From: Candidatus Aerophobota bacterium
GTDB taxonomy: Bacteria > Aerophobota > Aerophobia > Aerophobales > AE-B3A
Assembly: GCA_030672445.1 (NCBI GenBank)
Contig: DAOVGK010000049.1
Location: forward strand, 1-5,672
Reading direction: 5' to 3'
Length of the DNA: 5,672 nucleotides
This document shows positions 5,635 through 5,672 of the stretch, piece after piece; within the stretch, counting starts at the first letter, position 1, and each line of letters begins with the position of its first letter. The notes under the pieces are model-generated. The model was given only the letters and a program-made list of their open reading frames with translations, had not been told where the DNA came from and did no database searches. Both the position numbers and the translations under genes were made by a program.

Positions 5635-5652
5635 ACATATAATATTATACCA
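5635..5652. promoter_or_regulatory. Predicted operator for autoregulation of the GntR regulator
   Basis: On the minus strand TGGTATAATATTATATGT matches the operon operator read the same way (TGGTATAACATAATACCA) at 13 of 18 positions. The left half-site TGGTATAA is exact and the right half is degraded (ATATGT against ATACCA). Both are preceded by CAAAAT, giving a shared 14-bp word. Its centre TATAATATTATA is itself a perfect 12-bp palindrome that overlaps possible -10 boxes. Confidence 0.62.
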
Positions 5653-5669
5653 ATTTTGACGGGTGTCAA
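5639..5669 (-). promoter_or_regulatory. Predicted promoter of the GntR regulator gene
   Basis: On the minus strand a perfect -35 TTGACA (5664-5669) precedes two overlapping -10 candidates: TATAAT (5644-5649, spacer 14) and TATTAT (5639-5644, spacer 19). The second aligns with the operon's CATAAT. Neither spacing is the ideal 17, so which is used is uncertain. Transcription would begin near 5632, downstream of the ATG at 5638, which supports the start at 5614. Confidence 0.6.
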
Positions 5670-5672
5670 CCC

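Noticed and set aside
5615..5638. ATG 5638 as the regulator start
   Set aside because: It sits at the edge of the predicted -10 region with no ribosome site, whereas ATG 5614 has AGGAG five bases upstream and gives a normal HutC N-terminus.

Overview
The window is a one-directional gene cluster on the minus strand, moderately AT-rich by eye. In transcription order it holds a GntR/HutC-type regulator, an amidohydrolase-2 family TIM-barrel hydrolase, glucosamine-6-phosphate deaminase (nagB), phosphate acetyltransferase (pta), acetate kinase (ackA), and the N-terminal 177 codons of an alternative GlmU-type sugar nucleotidyltransferase that runs off the left edge. I see no convincing gene on the plus strand and no RNA gene. 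The gene content suggests an anaerobic or fermentative bacterium that makes ATP from acetyl-CoA through Pta-AckA. The non-classical GlmU-like protein and the high density of short dispersed repeats resemble genomes of uncultured bacterial lineages, but I cannot assign a phylum.

Layout, right to left: 5615-5672 is the promoter and operator region of the regulator. 4859-5614 is the regulator. 4770-4858 holds a second promoter overlapped by an 18-bp palindrome whose half is shared with the regulator's own promoter, so the regulator probably controls both itself and the operon. 3963-4769 is the amidohydrolase, whose real start is probably a non-canonical ATA about 12 bases upstream. 3100-3882 is nagB with a GTG start. 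1924-2982 is pta, 674-1888 is ackA and 1-533 is the partial nucleotidyltransferase.

Functionally the cluster sits at the glucosamine-6-phosphate node. NagB removes the amino group to give fructose-6-phosphate, Pta and AckA turn acetyl-CoA into acetate plus ATP, and the GlmU-like protein probably uses amino-sugar phosphate for UDP-GlcNAc synthesis. HutC-type regulators beside nagB usually sense phosphorylated amino sugars. No NagA deacetylase or transporter is visible; the amidohydrolase occupies the place where nagA often sits but does not look like NagA.

The most unusual feature is that every junction downstream of the amidohydrolase carries a short repeat or palindrome, of four different kinds. 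These repeats supply the last codons and stop codons of the amidohydrolase and of Pta and probably of AckA, place a false TTG start ahead of nagB, and include a 76-bp MITE-like palindrome with 4-bp flanking direct repeats that touches the nagB stop codon.
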